Assembly (NCBI RefSeq): GCF_020883455.1
Contig: NZ_CP086615.1
Coordinates: 1-64,000 of the forward strand
Source of the DNA: Spiribacter halobius
GTDB lineage: Bacteria > Pseudomonadota > Gammaproteobacteria > Nitrococcales > Nitrococcaceae
Length of the DNA stretch: 64,000 nt
Direction of reading: 5' to 3'
Shown here: piece by piece, positions 38,588 to 48,365 of the stretch
Layout: every line of letters starts with the position of its first letter
How positions within the stretch are numbered: position 1 is the stretch's first letter
Notes under the pieces: model-generated
Told to the model about the DNA's origin: nothing
The model's input: only the letters and a program-made list of their open reading frames with translations
The model's database searches: none
Program-made: the position numbers and the translations under genes

Positions 38588-39822
38588 GTTTCGAGCGCCG
38601 GGACGGGCGACTATATGCCGAGGACGTGCCGCTCGAGGATCTCGCTGCGCGCTTCGGCACGCCGCTGTATGTCTACTCGCGGGCGGCCATTGAGTCGGCC
38701 TGGCAGGCCTACGCCGCGGCCTTCGCCGAGCGCGAGCATCTGATCTGCTACGCGGTGAAGGCGAACGGCAATCTGGCCGTGCTGGCGACGCTGGCGCGGC
38801 TCGGCAGCGGCTTCGACATCGTCTCCCAGGGCGAGCTGGAGCGGGTGCTGGCCGCCGGCGGCGACCCGGCGCGCACCGTGTTCTCCGGGGTCGGCAAGGG
38901 CGAGGCGGAGATGGCGCGGGCGCTGGAGGTGGGTATCCTCGCCTTCAACGTCGAGTCCGAGGGCGAGCTGCATCGCCTGGATGCGGTGGCACGGCGGCTG
39001 GGGCAGCGGGCGCCGGTGTCGCTGCGGGTCAACCCGGACGTGGACGCCGAGACCCATCCCTACATCTCCACCGGGCTCAGGGAGAACAAATTCGGCATCG
39101 ACATCGCCCGTGCCGAGGCGGTGTACCGGGAGGCGGTGACGCTGCCCGGCATTCGGGTCACCGGGGTGGACTTCCATATCGGCTCGCAGCTCACCCGGAT
39201 CGCGCCGTTGGCGGAGGCCCTGGAGCGGACCCTGGGCCTGGTAGATCGGCTGGCGGCTGCGGGCATTCCGCTCGCCCACATCGACGTCGGCGGCGGGCTC
39301 GGCATCCGCTACCGCGACGAGGATCCACCGGCCCCCGCGGCGCTGGCGGAGGCGCTAGCGCCCGCTCTGGCCGGACGGCCGCAGCGGCTGCTCCTGGAGC
39401 CAGGCCGGGCCCTGGTGGGCGACGCCGGCGTTCTGCTCACGCGAGTGGAATACCTCAAGCACGACCATCGCGACTTCGCCATCGTGGACGCGGGCATGAA
39501 CGACCTGCTCCGCCCCGCCCTCTATGACGCCTGGCAGGCCATCGAGCCGGTGCGCGAGCGGCGCGGCCGCAGCCGTTGCTACGACGTCGTCGGCCCGGTC
39601 TGCGAGAGCGCGGACTTCCTCGGCCGCGGGCGTGAGCTCGCCATTGCCCCGGGGGACGTGCTCGCCGTGCGCAGTGCCGGGGCCTACGGATTCGTGATGA
39701 GCTCGCAGTACAACGCCCGCCGGCGGGCAGCCGAGGTGCTGGTGGACGGCGGACGGGCGGAGCTGGTGCGGGCGCGGGAGTCCTGGGAGGATCTCTGGCG
39801 CGGGGAGCGCATCCCGGGGTGA
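38584..39822 (+). CDS. lysA: Diaminopimelate decarboxylase
   Basis: PLP enzyme making L-lysine from meso-diaminopimelate. 412 residues with the PLP-binding Lys in CYAVKANGN, the glycine-rich phosphate site VGGGLGIRY, EPGRALVGDAG and the catalytic-Cys region GPVCESADFLG. Followed with overlap by a small membrane protein gene and then dapF, the previous step in the pathway. Confidence 0.97.
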   Translation: MSFERRDGRLYAEDVPLEDLAARFGTPLYVYSRAAIESAWQAYAAAFAEREHLICYAVKANGNLAVLATLARLGSGFDIVSQGELERVLAAGGDPARTVFSGVGKGEAEMARALEVGILAFNVESEGELHRLDAVARRLGQRAPVSLRVNPDVDAETHPYISTGLRENKFGIDIARAEAVYREAVTLPGIRVTGVDFHIGSQLTRIAPLAEALERTLGLVDRLAAAGIPLAHIDVGGGLGIRYRDEDPPAPAALAEALAPALAGRPQRLLLEPGRALVGDAGVLLTRVEYLKHDHRDFAIVDAGMNDLLRPALYDAWQAIEPVRERRGRSRCYDVVGPVCESADFLGRGRELAIAPGDVLAVRSAGAYGFVMSSQYNARRRAAEVLVDGGRAELVRARESWEDLWRGERIPG

Positions 39823-39827
39823 CGGCG

Positions 39828-40010
39828 ATGGACGTCAGCCTGTGGGTGGTGCTGCTGCCAGTGCTGGCGTTCTTCGTGCTGCAGCTGAGCGGCACCCTCA
39901 GCCGCTACGCGGGGCGTCGCGGCGGCCGGCGCCTGAGCCGGCGGCAGGCGCTGGTGCTGTTCGTGCTGGGCACGGCGGCGATGATCTGGATCAGCGTGCG
40001 CGTGCTTTAG
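39828..40010 (+). CDS. Small single-pass membrane protein between lysA and dapF
   Basis: 60 residues: membrane segment about 5-22, a very basic loop (RYAGRRGGRRLSRRQ) and a second hydrophobic stretch (about 41-57). Start ATG 39828 is preferred; GTG 39819 overlapping the lysA stop is possible. Its position between lysA and dapF suggests a short conserved operon member; function unknown. Confidence 0.65.
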   Translation: MDVSLWVVLLPVLAFFVLQLSGTLSRYAGRRGGRRLSRRQALVLFVLGTAAMIWISVRVL

Positions 40011-40028
40011 TGTCCCTCGAGGGACACT
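40009..40028. other. Perfect 20-bp palindrome between lysA-linked gene and dapF
   Basis: AGTGTCCCTCGAGGGACACT, a perfect dyad with no loop, starting at the stop codon of the small gene and ending 12 bases before the dapF ATG, next to its GGGAGG ribosome site. It may be an operator or an attenuation hairpin, or another gene-end inverted duplication. Confidence 0.6.
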
Positions 40029-40040
40029 TGGGAGGCCTGG

Positions 40041-40874
40041 ATGGAGCGGCTCGCCTTCACCAAGATGCAGGGCCTTGGCAACGACTTCGTCGTCCTGGAC
40101 GGGGTCACGCGCCGGCTCGCCCTGGCGCCGGAGCAGATCCGCCACCTGGCCGACCGGCGCCTCGGCGTCGGCTGCGATCAGGTGCTGGTGGTCGAGCCGG
40201 CCACCGCGCCCGACGCCGACTTCCGCTACCGCATCTTCAACGCCGACGGCGGCGAGGTGGAGCACTGCGGCAACGGCGTGCGCTGCCTGGCGCGCTTCCT
40301 CCTCGAGCGGGGGCTGACCGAGCGCCGCGAGCTGACCCTGCAGACCGGCGAGGGCCGCGCCGTGGTGCGGGTGTGCAGCGACGGTCCGGTGACCGTGGAC
40401 ATGGGGCCGCCCATCCTCGATCCGGCCCGCATTCCCTTCCAGGCGCCGGCGGAGGCGACGAGCTATGCGCTGCGGGTCGACGGCACGATGCTGGAGATCG
40501 CGGCCGTGTCCATGGGCAACCCTCACGCCGTGCTCGCCGTGGAGGACGTGGACCGCGCCCCGGTGGCCCAGCTCGGGCCCAGCATCGAGTCGCATCCGGA
40601 CTTCCCGCGCCGGGTGAACGCCGGCTTCATGCAGGTGGTGGATCGCGGACACATCCGCCTGCGGGTGTTCGAGCGGGGCGTGGGCGAGACCCTGGCCTGC
40701 GGGACCGGGGCCTGTGCCGCGGTGGTGGCGGGGCGCCTGCGCGGCTGGCTGGACGACTCCGTAGCCGTCGACCTGCCCGGCGGGCGGCTGGTGATACACT
40801 GGTCCGGACGGGGCGAGCCGGTCTGGATGACAGGCCCGGCGGTCACGGTCTTCGACGGGGTGATCTCGATCTGA
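40041..40874 (+). CDS. dapF: Diaminopimelate epimerase
   Basis: PLP-independent racemase converting LL- to meso-diaminopimelate for lysine and peptidoglycan. 277 residues, normal. Both catalytic Cys residues are seen, in [12 protein letters not shown] and in [10 protein letters not shown]. Start [20 protein letters not shown] with GGGAGG upstream. Confidence 0.97.
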   Translation: MERLAFTKMQGLGNDFVVLDGVTRRLALAPEQIRHLADRRLGVGCDQVLVVEPATAPDADFRYRIFNADGGEVEHCGNGVRCLARFLLERGLTERRELTLQTGEGRAVVRVCSDGPVTVDMGPPILDPARIPFQAPAEATSYALRVDGTMLEIAAVSMGNPHAVLAVEDVDRAPVAQLGPSIESHPDFPRRVNAGFMQVVDRGHIRLRVFERGVGETLACGTGACAAVVAGRLRGWLDDSVAVDLPGGRLVIHWSGRGEPVWMTGPAVTVFDGVISI

Positions 40875-40899
40875 ACGGCGCACGGGCGCATCGCACGGT

Positions 40900-41604
40900 A
40901 TGGGCATGAGCACACAGCAGCCGGAACAGCGCCCCGAGGGGCCGGTGAGCGACGACAACGCCGTCGCCGAGTATCTCCTGGCGCACCCGGACTTCCTCCG
41001 CCGGCGGCGCGACGTGCTCGCGGCGCTGGACATCCCCCACGACGTCTCCCCGGCGGTCTCGCTGATCGAGCGCCAGGTGGCGGTGCTGAGCGAGGAGGCG
41101 TCGCAGCTGCGCGGCCGGCTCGACGAGCTGCTGCGCGTGGCGCGGGACAACGACCGCCTGGCCGACCAGCTGCACCGCTTTACCCTGGAGCTGCTGGCGG
41201 CGGATGGGCTGGAGCGCGTGCTGGTGACGCTGCGCGACGGGCTGCGCCACGACTTCCGCGCCGATGTGGTGCAGGTGGTGCTGGTGGGCAGCGGCCTGCC
41301 GGCGGTGGACGTGCCGGTGCTGGCCGCGGACGATCCCGCGGCGCTGCGGCTGTGGGAGGCGTTTCCGGACGCGCGGCCGCGGGTGGGCCGGCTCGACCGC
41401 GAGTCGCTGGACCTCGTCTTCGGCGACCATGCCGAGGGTCTGCGCTCGGCGGCGGTGGTGCCGCTGGACGAGCCGCCGCTGCGCGGCCTGATCGCCATTG
41501 GCAGCCGCGATCCGGAGCGCTACTGCGCGGATCACGGCACCGTGTTCCTCGAGCGCCTCGGCGCCGTGGCGGCCCGGGTGCTGCGCCAGGCGATGCCCCG
41601 GTAG
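40900..41604 (+). CDS. DUF484 family protein
   Basis: 234-residue DUF484 protein, a GAF-like family regularly found between dapF and xerC in pseudomonads. N-terminal AVAEYLLAHPDFLRRRRDVLAAL is the family signature, followed by a coiled coil (about 55-85) and a GAF-like domain. Start could also be the Met at 40906. Function unknown. Confidence 0.88.
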   Translation: MGMSTQQPEQRPEGPVSDDNAVAEYLLAHPDFLRRRRDVLAALDIPHDVSPAVSLIERQVAVLSEEASQLRGRLDELLRVARDNDRLADQLHRFTLELLAADGLERVLVTLRDGLRHDFRADVVQVVLVGSGLPAVDVPVLAADDPAALRLWEAFPDARPRVGRLDRESLDLVFGDHAEGLRSAAVVPLDEPPLRGLIAIGSRDPERYCADHGTVFLERLGAVAARVLRQAMPR

Positions 41605-41611
41605 CGCGCCC

Positions 41612-42529
41612 GTGAGCGCGGACGCCCTCGCCGACGGCATCACGCGCTTCCTCGCCCATCTGCGCGACGAGCGCCGGCTCTCGCCCCTCACCGCGCGCCA
41701 TTACCGGCGCGACCTCGAGAGCTTCGCCGCGGCCTGCCGGGGGACCGGCATCGGCGCCTGGCGTGAGGTCACCAGCGGCGAGGTGCGCAGCTGGCTCGCC
41801 GCGCGCCACCGCCAGGGCCTCTCCCCCCGCTCGCTGCAGCGCGGGCTGTCCGCCGTGCGCAGCCTCTATCGCTACCTGCTGCGCGAAGGGCTGGCCGGCC
41901 ACGACCCGGCCGCCGAGGTGCGTGCCCCACGGGTGCGGCGGCGGCTGCCGGCCACGCTGGATGTCGACGAGACCGCACGGCTGCTGGACGCCGCCCCGGC
42001 GGAGCGTGACGATTCCCTCGCCTGTCGCGACCGGGCCCTGTTCGAGCTGGTCTACGGTTCCGGGCTGCGTCTCGCCGAGGTGGCCGCGCTGGACGTGGCG
42101 GACGTGGCCGGGGGGTCGGCGGAGCTGCGGGTGCTGGGCAAGGGTGCGCGCACCCGGGTGGTGCCGGTGGGCCGGCACGCGCGCGCGGCGCTGCAGGTCT
42201 GGCTGCATCACCGGCACGGGCTGGCCGGCGTCGAGCAGCCGGCACTGTTCGTCAGCCGCCGCGGTGGCCGGCTCTCCCATCGTGCCATCCAGCAGCGCCT
42301 CACGGCCCTTGCCCGCCGCCGCGGGCTGGATCGACCCGTGCACCCGCACATGCTGCGCCATGCCTTCGCCACGCATCTGCTGGAGTCGAGCGGTGACCTG
42401 CGCGCGGTCCAGGAGCTGCTCGGCCACGCCGACATCGGCACCACGCAGATCTACACGCACCTCGACTTCCAGCACCTGGCGGAGGTCTATGACCGGGCCC
42501 ATCCGAGGGCGCGGTTGAAAAACAAGTAA
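41612..42529 (+). CDS. xerC: Tyrosine recombinase XerC
   Basis: Site-specific recombinase resolving chromosome dimers at dif with XerD. GTG 41612 gives 305 residues, the expected size. SAM-like core-binding domain about 1-95, catalytic domain 110-300 with Arg in GSGLRLAE (about 152), Lys in GKGARTR, HMLRHAFATHLL, LGHADIGTTQIYTH with the nucleophile Tyr. Its C-terminal Lys and TAA stop lie in the first CAAGTAA heptamer of a repeat array, so the array set the end of the gene. Confidence 0.94.
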   Translation: MSADALADGITRFLAHLRDERRLSPLTARHYRRDLESFAAACRGTGIGAWREVTSGEVRSWLAARHRQGLSPRSLQRGLSAVRSLYRYLLREGLAGHDPAAEVRAPRVRRRLPATLDVDETARLLDAAPAERDDSLACRDRALFELVYGSGLRLAEVAALDVADVAGGSAELRVLGKGARTRVVPVGRHARAALQVWLHHRHGLAGVEQPALFVSRRGGRLSHRAIQQRLTALARRRGLDRPVHPHMLRHAFATHLLESSGDLRAVQELLGHADIGTTQIYTHLDFQHLAEVYDRAHPRARLKNK

Positions 42530-42667
42530 CAAGTAACAAGTAACAAGTAACAAGTAACAAGTGGCAAGCGGCAGGAGCAGGGAACAGGGGGGTCGGCTGG
42601 CGATGCCTCCACGTCTGGCTCCCTTCCGGCTTGCAACTTGCGACTTGCAACTTGCAGCTTTCAACTC
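42523..42667. repeat. CAAGTAA heptamer array with complementary arm
   Basis: Five perfect tandem CAAGTAA heptamers (42523-42557) followed by CAAGTGG and CAAGCGG; after some 58 bases the complementary arm (42630-42657) holds four CTTGCRA heptamers, and TTTCAAC (42659-42665) pairs with GTTGAAA in front of the array. It fills the xerC-hslV gap and supplies the xerC stop. It would form a roughly 40-bp imperfect stem. Confidence 0.85.
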
Positions 42668-42722
42668 GTGCCCCGCCACCCTGCGTTAGAATCGCCAATC
42701 CAATCGGACCTCCGGAGCTCCC

Positions 42723-43270
42723 GTGCAGCAATACCAGGCCACCACCATCCTTGCCGTCCGCCGCCATGGCCAGGTGGCCATCGGCGGGGACGGGCAGGTG
42801 ACCCTCGGCGATACGGTGATGAAGGGCAACGCGCGCAAGGTGCGGCGGCTCTTCCACGGGCGGGTGCTGGCGGGCTTTGCCGGCGGCACCGCCGACGCCT
42901 TTACCCTGTTCGAGCGCTTCGAGGCCCAGCTTGAGCAGCACCGCGGCCAGCTCACCCGCGCCGCGGTGGAGATGGCCAAGGACTGGCGCTCGGACCGCGC
43001 CCTGCGCCGGCTGGAGGCGCTGCTCATGGTCGCCGACCGGGATGCCCTGCTGATGATCTCCGGCAACGGCGACGTGGTGGAGCCCGAGCGCGAGCTGATG
43101 GCCATCGGCTCCGGCGCCGGCTACGCCCAGGCGGCGGCCCAGGCCCTGATGGCGGAGACGGAGCTCTCGGCCGAGGGCATTGTCGAGCGGGCGCTAGGGA
43201 TTGCCGCGGACATCTGCATCTACACCAACCATCAGCTCACCATCGAGACACTGGCGGCGGAGCCGAGCGA

Positions 43271-43274
<4 letters not shown>
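42723..43274 (+). CDS. hslV: ATP-dependent protease subunit HslV (ClpQ)
   Basis: Threonine-protease subunit of the HslUV complex. 183 residues. GTG start with GGAG five bases upstream; after MQQYQA the conserved TTILAVRR begins, so the catalytic Thr is exposed after processing. [21 protein letters not shown] is the family signature. Overlaps hslU as ATGA. Confidence 0.95.
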
Positions 43275-44593
<1,319 letters not shown>

Positions 44594-44600
44594 GGGAGGA

Positions 44601-44724
44601 GTTCAAAGTCCGAAGTTCAAAGTTCAAAGACCGCCTTCGCGAAGCCCCGGGCGCCTTTGGCGTCGGATTCGCGAACGGGCCTATCGGCTCCGGTCTTTGA
44701 ACTTTGAACTGAGAACCTTGAACT
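44601..44724. repeat. TTCAAAG-type tandem-arm element 1
   Basis: 33-base left arm (44601-44633) with GTTCAAAG repeats and 33-base right arm (44691-44723) of CTTTGAAC repeats; about 28 of 33 pairs match and the inner GTTCAAAGTTCAAAGACCG is perfect. A 57-base centre separates them. It abuts a CAACAACC-AAA-GGTTGTTG hairpin on the right. Confidence 0.82.
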
Positions 44725-44743
44725 CAACAACCAAAGGTTGTTG
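44725..44743. other. Hairpin at the DUF971 translation start
   Basis: CAACAACC-AAA-GGTTGTTG, perfect eight-base stem ending two bases before the ATG at 44746. It occupies the place of the Shine-Dalgarno sequence, none of which is otherwise visible, so it may limit translation of the downstream gene. Confidence 0.6.
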
Positions 44744-44745
44744 CC

Positions 44746-45132
44746 ATGAAAAGACCCGACCGCACCGACACCGGCCGCATGCCCACCGACATCCGGCTGC
44801 ACCGGCGCTCGCGGGTGCTGGAGGTGGCGTTCGACAACGGCGAGCGCTTCAATCTTCCGGCGGAGTATCTGCGGGTGTACTCGCCCTCGGCGGAGGTGCG
44901 CGGGCACGGGCCGGGGCAGGCGGTGCTGCAGGTGGGCAAGGAGGACGTCGGCATCAATGGCATCGAGCCGGTGGGGCAGTACGCGCTGCGCATCGAGTTC
45001 GACGACGGCCACAACACCGGCCTCTACTCCTGGGATCTGCTCTACGATCTCGGCGCGAACTACGACGCCTACTGGCAGTCCTACCTCGAGGCGCTTGAGG
45101 AGGCCGGCTATCAGCGCAGCGGCGGGGACTGA
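44746..45132 (+). CDS. DUF971 (gamma-butyrobetaine hydroxylase-like N-terminal domain) protein
   Basis: 128-residue DUF971 protein; the fold resembles the zinc-binding N-domain of gamma-butyrobetaine dioxygenase. Core [43 protein letters not shown] and [19 protein letters not shown] are characteristic. In gammaproteobacteria this gene commonly precedes ubiE, as here. Function unknown. Confidence 0.9.
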   Translation: MKRPDRTDTGRMPTDIRLHRRSRVLEVAFDNGERFNLPAEYLRVYSPSAEVRGHGPGQAVLQVGKEDVGINGIEPVGQYALRIEFDDGHNTGLYSWDLLYDLGANYDAYWQSYLEALEEAGYQRSGGD

Positions 45133-45136
45133 CACC

Positions 45137-45895
45137 ATGACCGGGGAGCACGACCAGGACGCGGTGGACTTCGGCTACCGGCAGGTGCCGGCTGCGGAGA
45201 AGGCGGCCCGTGTGGGTGAGGTGTTCCGGTCCGTGGCGGGCCGCTACGACGTCATGAACGATCTCATGTCCGCCGGTCTGCACCGCATCTGGAAGCGCCA
45301 GGCGCTGAACCTCATCGCCGCGCGCCCCGGGCAGCGGGTGCTGGACCTCGCTGCCGGCACCGGCGACCTCAGCCGCGGCCTGGCCAGGCAGGTTGGGGCC
45401 AGTGGCCGCGTGATCGTCTCCGACATCAATCCGTCCATGCTGACCCTGGGCCGTGACCGGCTCACCGACGCCGGCGTGGTCGGCAACGTCGACTACGTGC
45501 TCGCCGATGCCGAGTGCCTGCCCTTCGCCGACCGCAGCATGGACCGGGTGAGCATGGCCTTCGGCCTGCGCAACGTCACCCGCAAGGAGCGGGCGCTGGC
45601 GGCAATGCGGCGGGTGCTGCGCCCCGGTGGCCGGCTGGTGGTGCTGGAGTTCTCCCGGCTCTACCTCACGCCGCTGCGGCCGGCCTACGATCTCTACTCG
45701 TTCCGCATGCTGCCGCTGATGGGGCGGCTGGTAGCGGGCGACGCCGAGAGCTACCGCTACCTCGCCGAGTCCATCCGCATGCACCCGGACCAGGAGACCC
45801 TGCTCGGGATGATGCAGGAGGCCGGCTTCGAGGACTGCGACTACGTCAATCTGAGCGGGGGCATCGTCGCCCTGCACTACGGCCACGTGTACTGA
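45137..45895 (+). CDS. ubiE: Ubiquinone/menaquinone biosynthesis C-methyltransferase UbiE
   Basis: SAM-dependent C-methyltransferase of ubiquinone synthesis. Start [30 protein letters not shown] gives 252 residues. SAM site [15 protein letters not shown], the UbiE signatures [17 protein letters not shown] and [15 protein letters not shown] are intact. First of ubiE-ubiJ-ubiB. Confidence 0.96.
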   Translation: MTGEHDQDAVDFGYRQVPAAEKAARVGEVFRSVAGRYDVMNDLMSAGLHRIWKRQALNLIAARPGQRVLDLAAGTGDLSRGLARQVGASGRVIVSDINPSMLTLGRDRLTDAGVVGNVDYVLADAECLPFADRSMDRVSMAFGLRNVTRKERALAAMRRVLRPGGRLVVLEFSRLYLTPLRPAYDLYSFRMLPLMGRLVAGDAESYRYLAESIRMHPDQETLLGMMQEAGFEDCDYVNLSGGIVALHYGHVY

Positions 45896-45899
45896 CGCC

Positions 45900-46532
45900 A
45901 TGCCCGATGCCACGGAAGCGCGGCTCGCCGCCGGCACGCTGCGGGTGCTGCAAGCGGCACTCAACCGCGTGCTCGCCCTCGACCCGGATACGCCCCGCCG
46001 CCTGCGTCCGCTCGCCGGGCGCAGCCTCGCCGTACAGCTCACCGAGCCGCCGCTGCACCTGCGGCTCGCCTTCACGGACGCGGCGCTGGAGCTGGCGCCC
46101 GCGGCCGACACCGATGCGCCCGCGGACGCGACCCTGGAGGCGAGTCTCGGCGGCCTGATCGGTCTCGTGCTCTCCCGCGGCGAGCGCAGCCGGGACGTCG
46201 CCTTCCGCGGCGACGTCGGCGTCATCCAGGAGGTGCGCCGGCTGTTCGGCGAGCTGGAGGTGGACCTCGAGGAGCAGCTCGCCGCGGTCACTGGCGACGT
46301 GATCGCCCATCAGGTGGGCAATGCCGCTCGCGGCGGCCAGGCGTGGGGGCGACAGGCCGCCGATACCCTGCTGCGCAACACCGGCGAGTGGCTCACCGAG
46401 GAGCGGCGGCTGCTGCCGCCGGCCGCGGAGGCCCGCCACTTCCTGCGTGAGGTGGACCGCCTGCGCGAGGATACCGATCGCCTGGAGGCGCGGCTGCGCC
46501 GGCTGGAGCGCCGGCGCGGGGAGGGCTCGTGA
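45900..46532 (+). CDS. ubiJ: Ubiquinone biosynthesis accessory factor UbiJ
   Basis: SCP2-domain lipid-binding factor of the soluble Ubi complex. 210 residues: N-terminal SCP2 domain (about 12-115) and C-terminal coiled coil (EVDRLREDTDRLEARLRRLERR). Position between ubiE and ubiB identifies it. Its stop overlaps the ubiB GTG. Confidence 0.9.
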   Translation: MPDATEARLAAGTLRVLQAALNRVLALDPDTPRRLRPLAGRSLAVQLTEPPLHLRLAFTDAALELAPAADTDAPADATLEASLGGLIGLVLSRGERSRDVAFRGDVGVIQEVRRLFGELEVDLEEQLAAVTGDVIAHQVGNAARGGQAWGRQAADTLLRNTGEWLTEERRLLPPAAEARHFLREVDRLREDTDRLEARLRRLERRRGEGS

Positions 46533-48196
46533 TCCCGCGCCCGGCGCTGCTCCTGCGCTTCGCCCAGATCAATTTCATCCTGCTGCGCCACGGCCTCGAC
46601 GAGGTCCTGCTCGCCACGCGGCTGTTCCGCCCGCTGCGCTTTCTGCGCCTGTTCATGCCCTGGGCCTGGTTCCGCCGCCGCCAACGCCCCCGGGGCGAGC
46701 GCATTCGGCTCGCGCTGGAGGATCTCGGGCCAATCTTCGTGAAGTTCGGCCAGATCCTCTCCACCCGGCGCGATCTGCTGCCGCCGGATATCGCCGTGGA
46801 GCTCTCCTACCTGCAGGACCGGGTGCCTCCGTTCCCCGGAGCGGTGGCGCGGGCAATCATCGAGCGCGAGTACCAGCAGCCGGTGGATGCCTATTTCGCC
46901 CATCTGGAGCCGGAGCCGCTGGCCTCGGCATCCATCGCCCAGGTCCACGGCGCCCGGCTGCACGATGGCCGCGACGTGGTGGTGAAGGTGGTGCGCCCGG
47001 GCATCGAGCGGGCCATCGAGCGCGATCTGAGGCTGCTCTACACGTTTGCCCACCTGGCCCAGCGCTACTGGACCGAGGGCCACCGGCTGCGCCCGGTGGA
47101 GGTGGTGCGGGAGTTCGACAACACCCTGCACGACGAGCTGGACCTGATGCGCGAGGCCGCCAACGCCTCGCAGCTCAAGCGCAACTTCCAGGACTCCGAG
47201 CTGCTGTACGTCCCGGAGGTCTACTGGCCGGGCACGCGCCTGCGGGTGATGGTGATGGAGCGCATCCACGGCGTGCAGATCAACGACGTGGAGCGCCTGC
47301 GGGCGAGCGGCGTGGACATGAAGGCGCTGGCGGAGCGCGGCGTTGAGATCTTTTTCACCCAGGTCTTCCGGGACAGCTTCTTCCACGCCGACATGCATCC
47401 CGGCAACGTCTTCGTCGACGTCAGCGATCCCGCCGCGCCGGTCTACAAGGCCGTGGACTTCGGCATCATGGGCTCGCTCAATCCGGTGGACCACCGCTAC
47501 CTCGCGGACAACTTCCTCGCCTTCTTCAACCGCGACTACCGGCGCGTGGCAGAGCTGCACGTGGAATCGGGCTGGGTGCCCCCGGATACCCGCATCGACG
47601 AGTTCGAGGCGGCCATGCGCACGGTCTGCGAGCCCATCTTCGAGCGCCCGCTCGGCGAGATCTCCTTCGGGGCGCTGCTGCTGCGGCTGTTCCAGACCGG
47701 GCGGCGCTTCAAGATGGAGATCCAGCCGCAGCTGGTGCTGCTGCAGAAGACCCTGCTCGCCATCGAGGGCCTGGGCCGCGATCTCTACCCCCAGCTCGAT
47801 CTCTGGAGCACCGGCAAGCCTTATCTTGAGCGCTGGATGCGCGAGCAGCTCGGCACCCAGGCGGTGCTGAAGAACCTGCGCCGGGAGCTGCCGAAGCTCG
47901 GCGAGATCCTCCCGGGTCTGCCGGCCCGCATGGATGCCGCGCTCACCGAGATGGCCGCAAGCCGGCACCGGCAGCAGGACCAGGAGCGGCGGCTGGAGGC
48001 GCTGCGCCGGGAGCTGCGCAACAACGGCCGCCGCAGCTTCGCTGCCATTGTCGGTTCGGCGCTGGTGGTCTCGGCCTTCATCATCGCCGGCCTCGACGGC
48101 CGCAGCCCCACCATGCTCGGCGAGGCCCCCCTGGTGAGCTGGGTCATCGGCAGCCTGGGCGGGGTGCTGTGGCTGGCGGCGTGGCCCCGCGACTAG
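46529..48196 (+). CDS. ubiB: UbiB protein kinase-like ATPase
   Basis: Membrane-anchored ADCK/ABC1 atypical kinase needed for ubiquinone synthesis. 555 residues: the KxGQ motif in IFVKFGQILSTRRDLLP, the Ala-rich loop ASASIAQVHGA, catalytic Lys VVVKVVRPG, HADMHPGN and VDFGIMG, then two C-terminal membrane helices (about 508-545). GTG start overlapping ubiJ. Its last codons (WPRD stop) form the left arm of a perfect hairpin. Confidence 0.96.
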   Translation: MIPRPALLLRFAQINFILLRHGLDEVLLATRLFRPLRFLRLFMPWAWFRRRQRPRGERIRLALEDLGPIFVKFGQILSTRRDLLPPDIAVELSYLQDRVPPFPGAVARAIIEREYQQPVDAYFAHLEPEPLASASIAQVHGARLHDGRDVVVKVVRPGIERAIERDLRLLYTFAHLAQRYWTEGHRLRPVEVVREFDNTLHDELDLMREAANASQLKRNFQDSELLYVPEVYWPGTRLRVMVMERIHGVQINDVERLRASGVDMKALAERGVEIFFTQVFRDSFFHADMHPGNVFVDVSDPAAPVYKAVDFGIMGSLNPVDHRYLADNFLAFFNRDYRRVAELHVESGWVPPDTRIDEFEAAMRTVCEPIFERPLGEISFGALLLRLFQTGRRFKMEIQPQLVLLQKTLLAIEGLGRDLYPQLDLWSTGKPYLERWMREQLGTQAVLKNLRRELPKLGEILPGLPARMDAALTEMAASRHRQQDQERRLEALRRELRNNGRRSFAAIVGSALVVSAFIIAGLDGRSPTMLGEAPLVSWVIGSLGGVLWLAAWPRD

Positions 48197-48221
48197 GCGC
48201 GACTGGTCGCGCCTAGTCGCG
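48188..48221. other. Hairpin made by the ubiB 3' end and its inverted copy
   Basis: CGCGACTAGGCGCGAC (48188-48203), TG, GTCGCGCCTAGTCGCG (48206-48221): perfect 16-base-pair stem that contains the ubiB TAG stop. Its right edge directly joins the left arm of the next TTCAAAG element. Confidence 0.85.
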
Positions 48222-48324
48222 AGTTCAAGGTTGCAAGTTCAAAGTTCAAAGTGGGGAGAGGGTCCGCCGTGGCACTGCAGGTGCGGCGGGTGTCTTTGAA
48301 CTTTGAACTGTGAACTTTGAACTC
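48221..48324. repeat. TTCAAAG-type tandem-arm element 2
   Basis: Left arm 48221-48251 (GTTCAAGGTTGCAAGTTCAA AG-type) and right arm 48294-48324 (CTTTGAACTTTGAACTGTGA onward) are complementary at about 28 of 31 positions, around a 42-base centre. Flanked exactly by the ubiB-end hairpin and by the DJ-1-end hairpin, between convergent genes. Confidence 0.85.
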
Positions 48325-48365
48325 GCCCTACGGCCCAGCGGCAAAGAGCTGCTGGGCCGTAGGGC
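48325..48365. other. Hairpin made by the DJ-1 gene 3' end and its inverted copy
   Basis: GCCCTACGGCCCAGC (48325-48339) and GCTGGGCCGTAGGGC (48351-48365), perfect 15-base stem, 11-base loop. The stop codon (TAG on the minus strand, 48330-48328) is the inverted copy of CTA in an upstream codon. Confidence 0.85.

Noticed and set aside
42523-42571. CAAGTAA array considered as a CRISPR or VNTR
   Set aside because: Units are seven bases without spacers, and a complementary arm follows; this is not a CRISPR. Copy-number variation is possible but the inverted arm points to a structured element.
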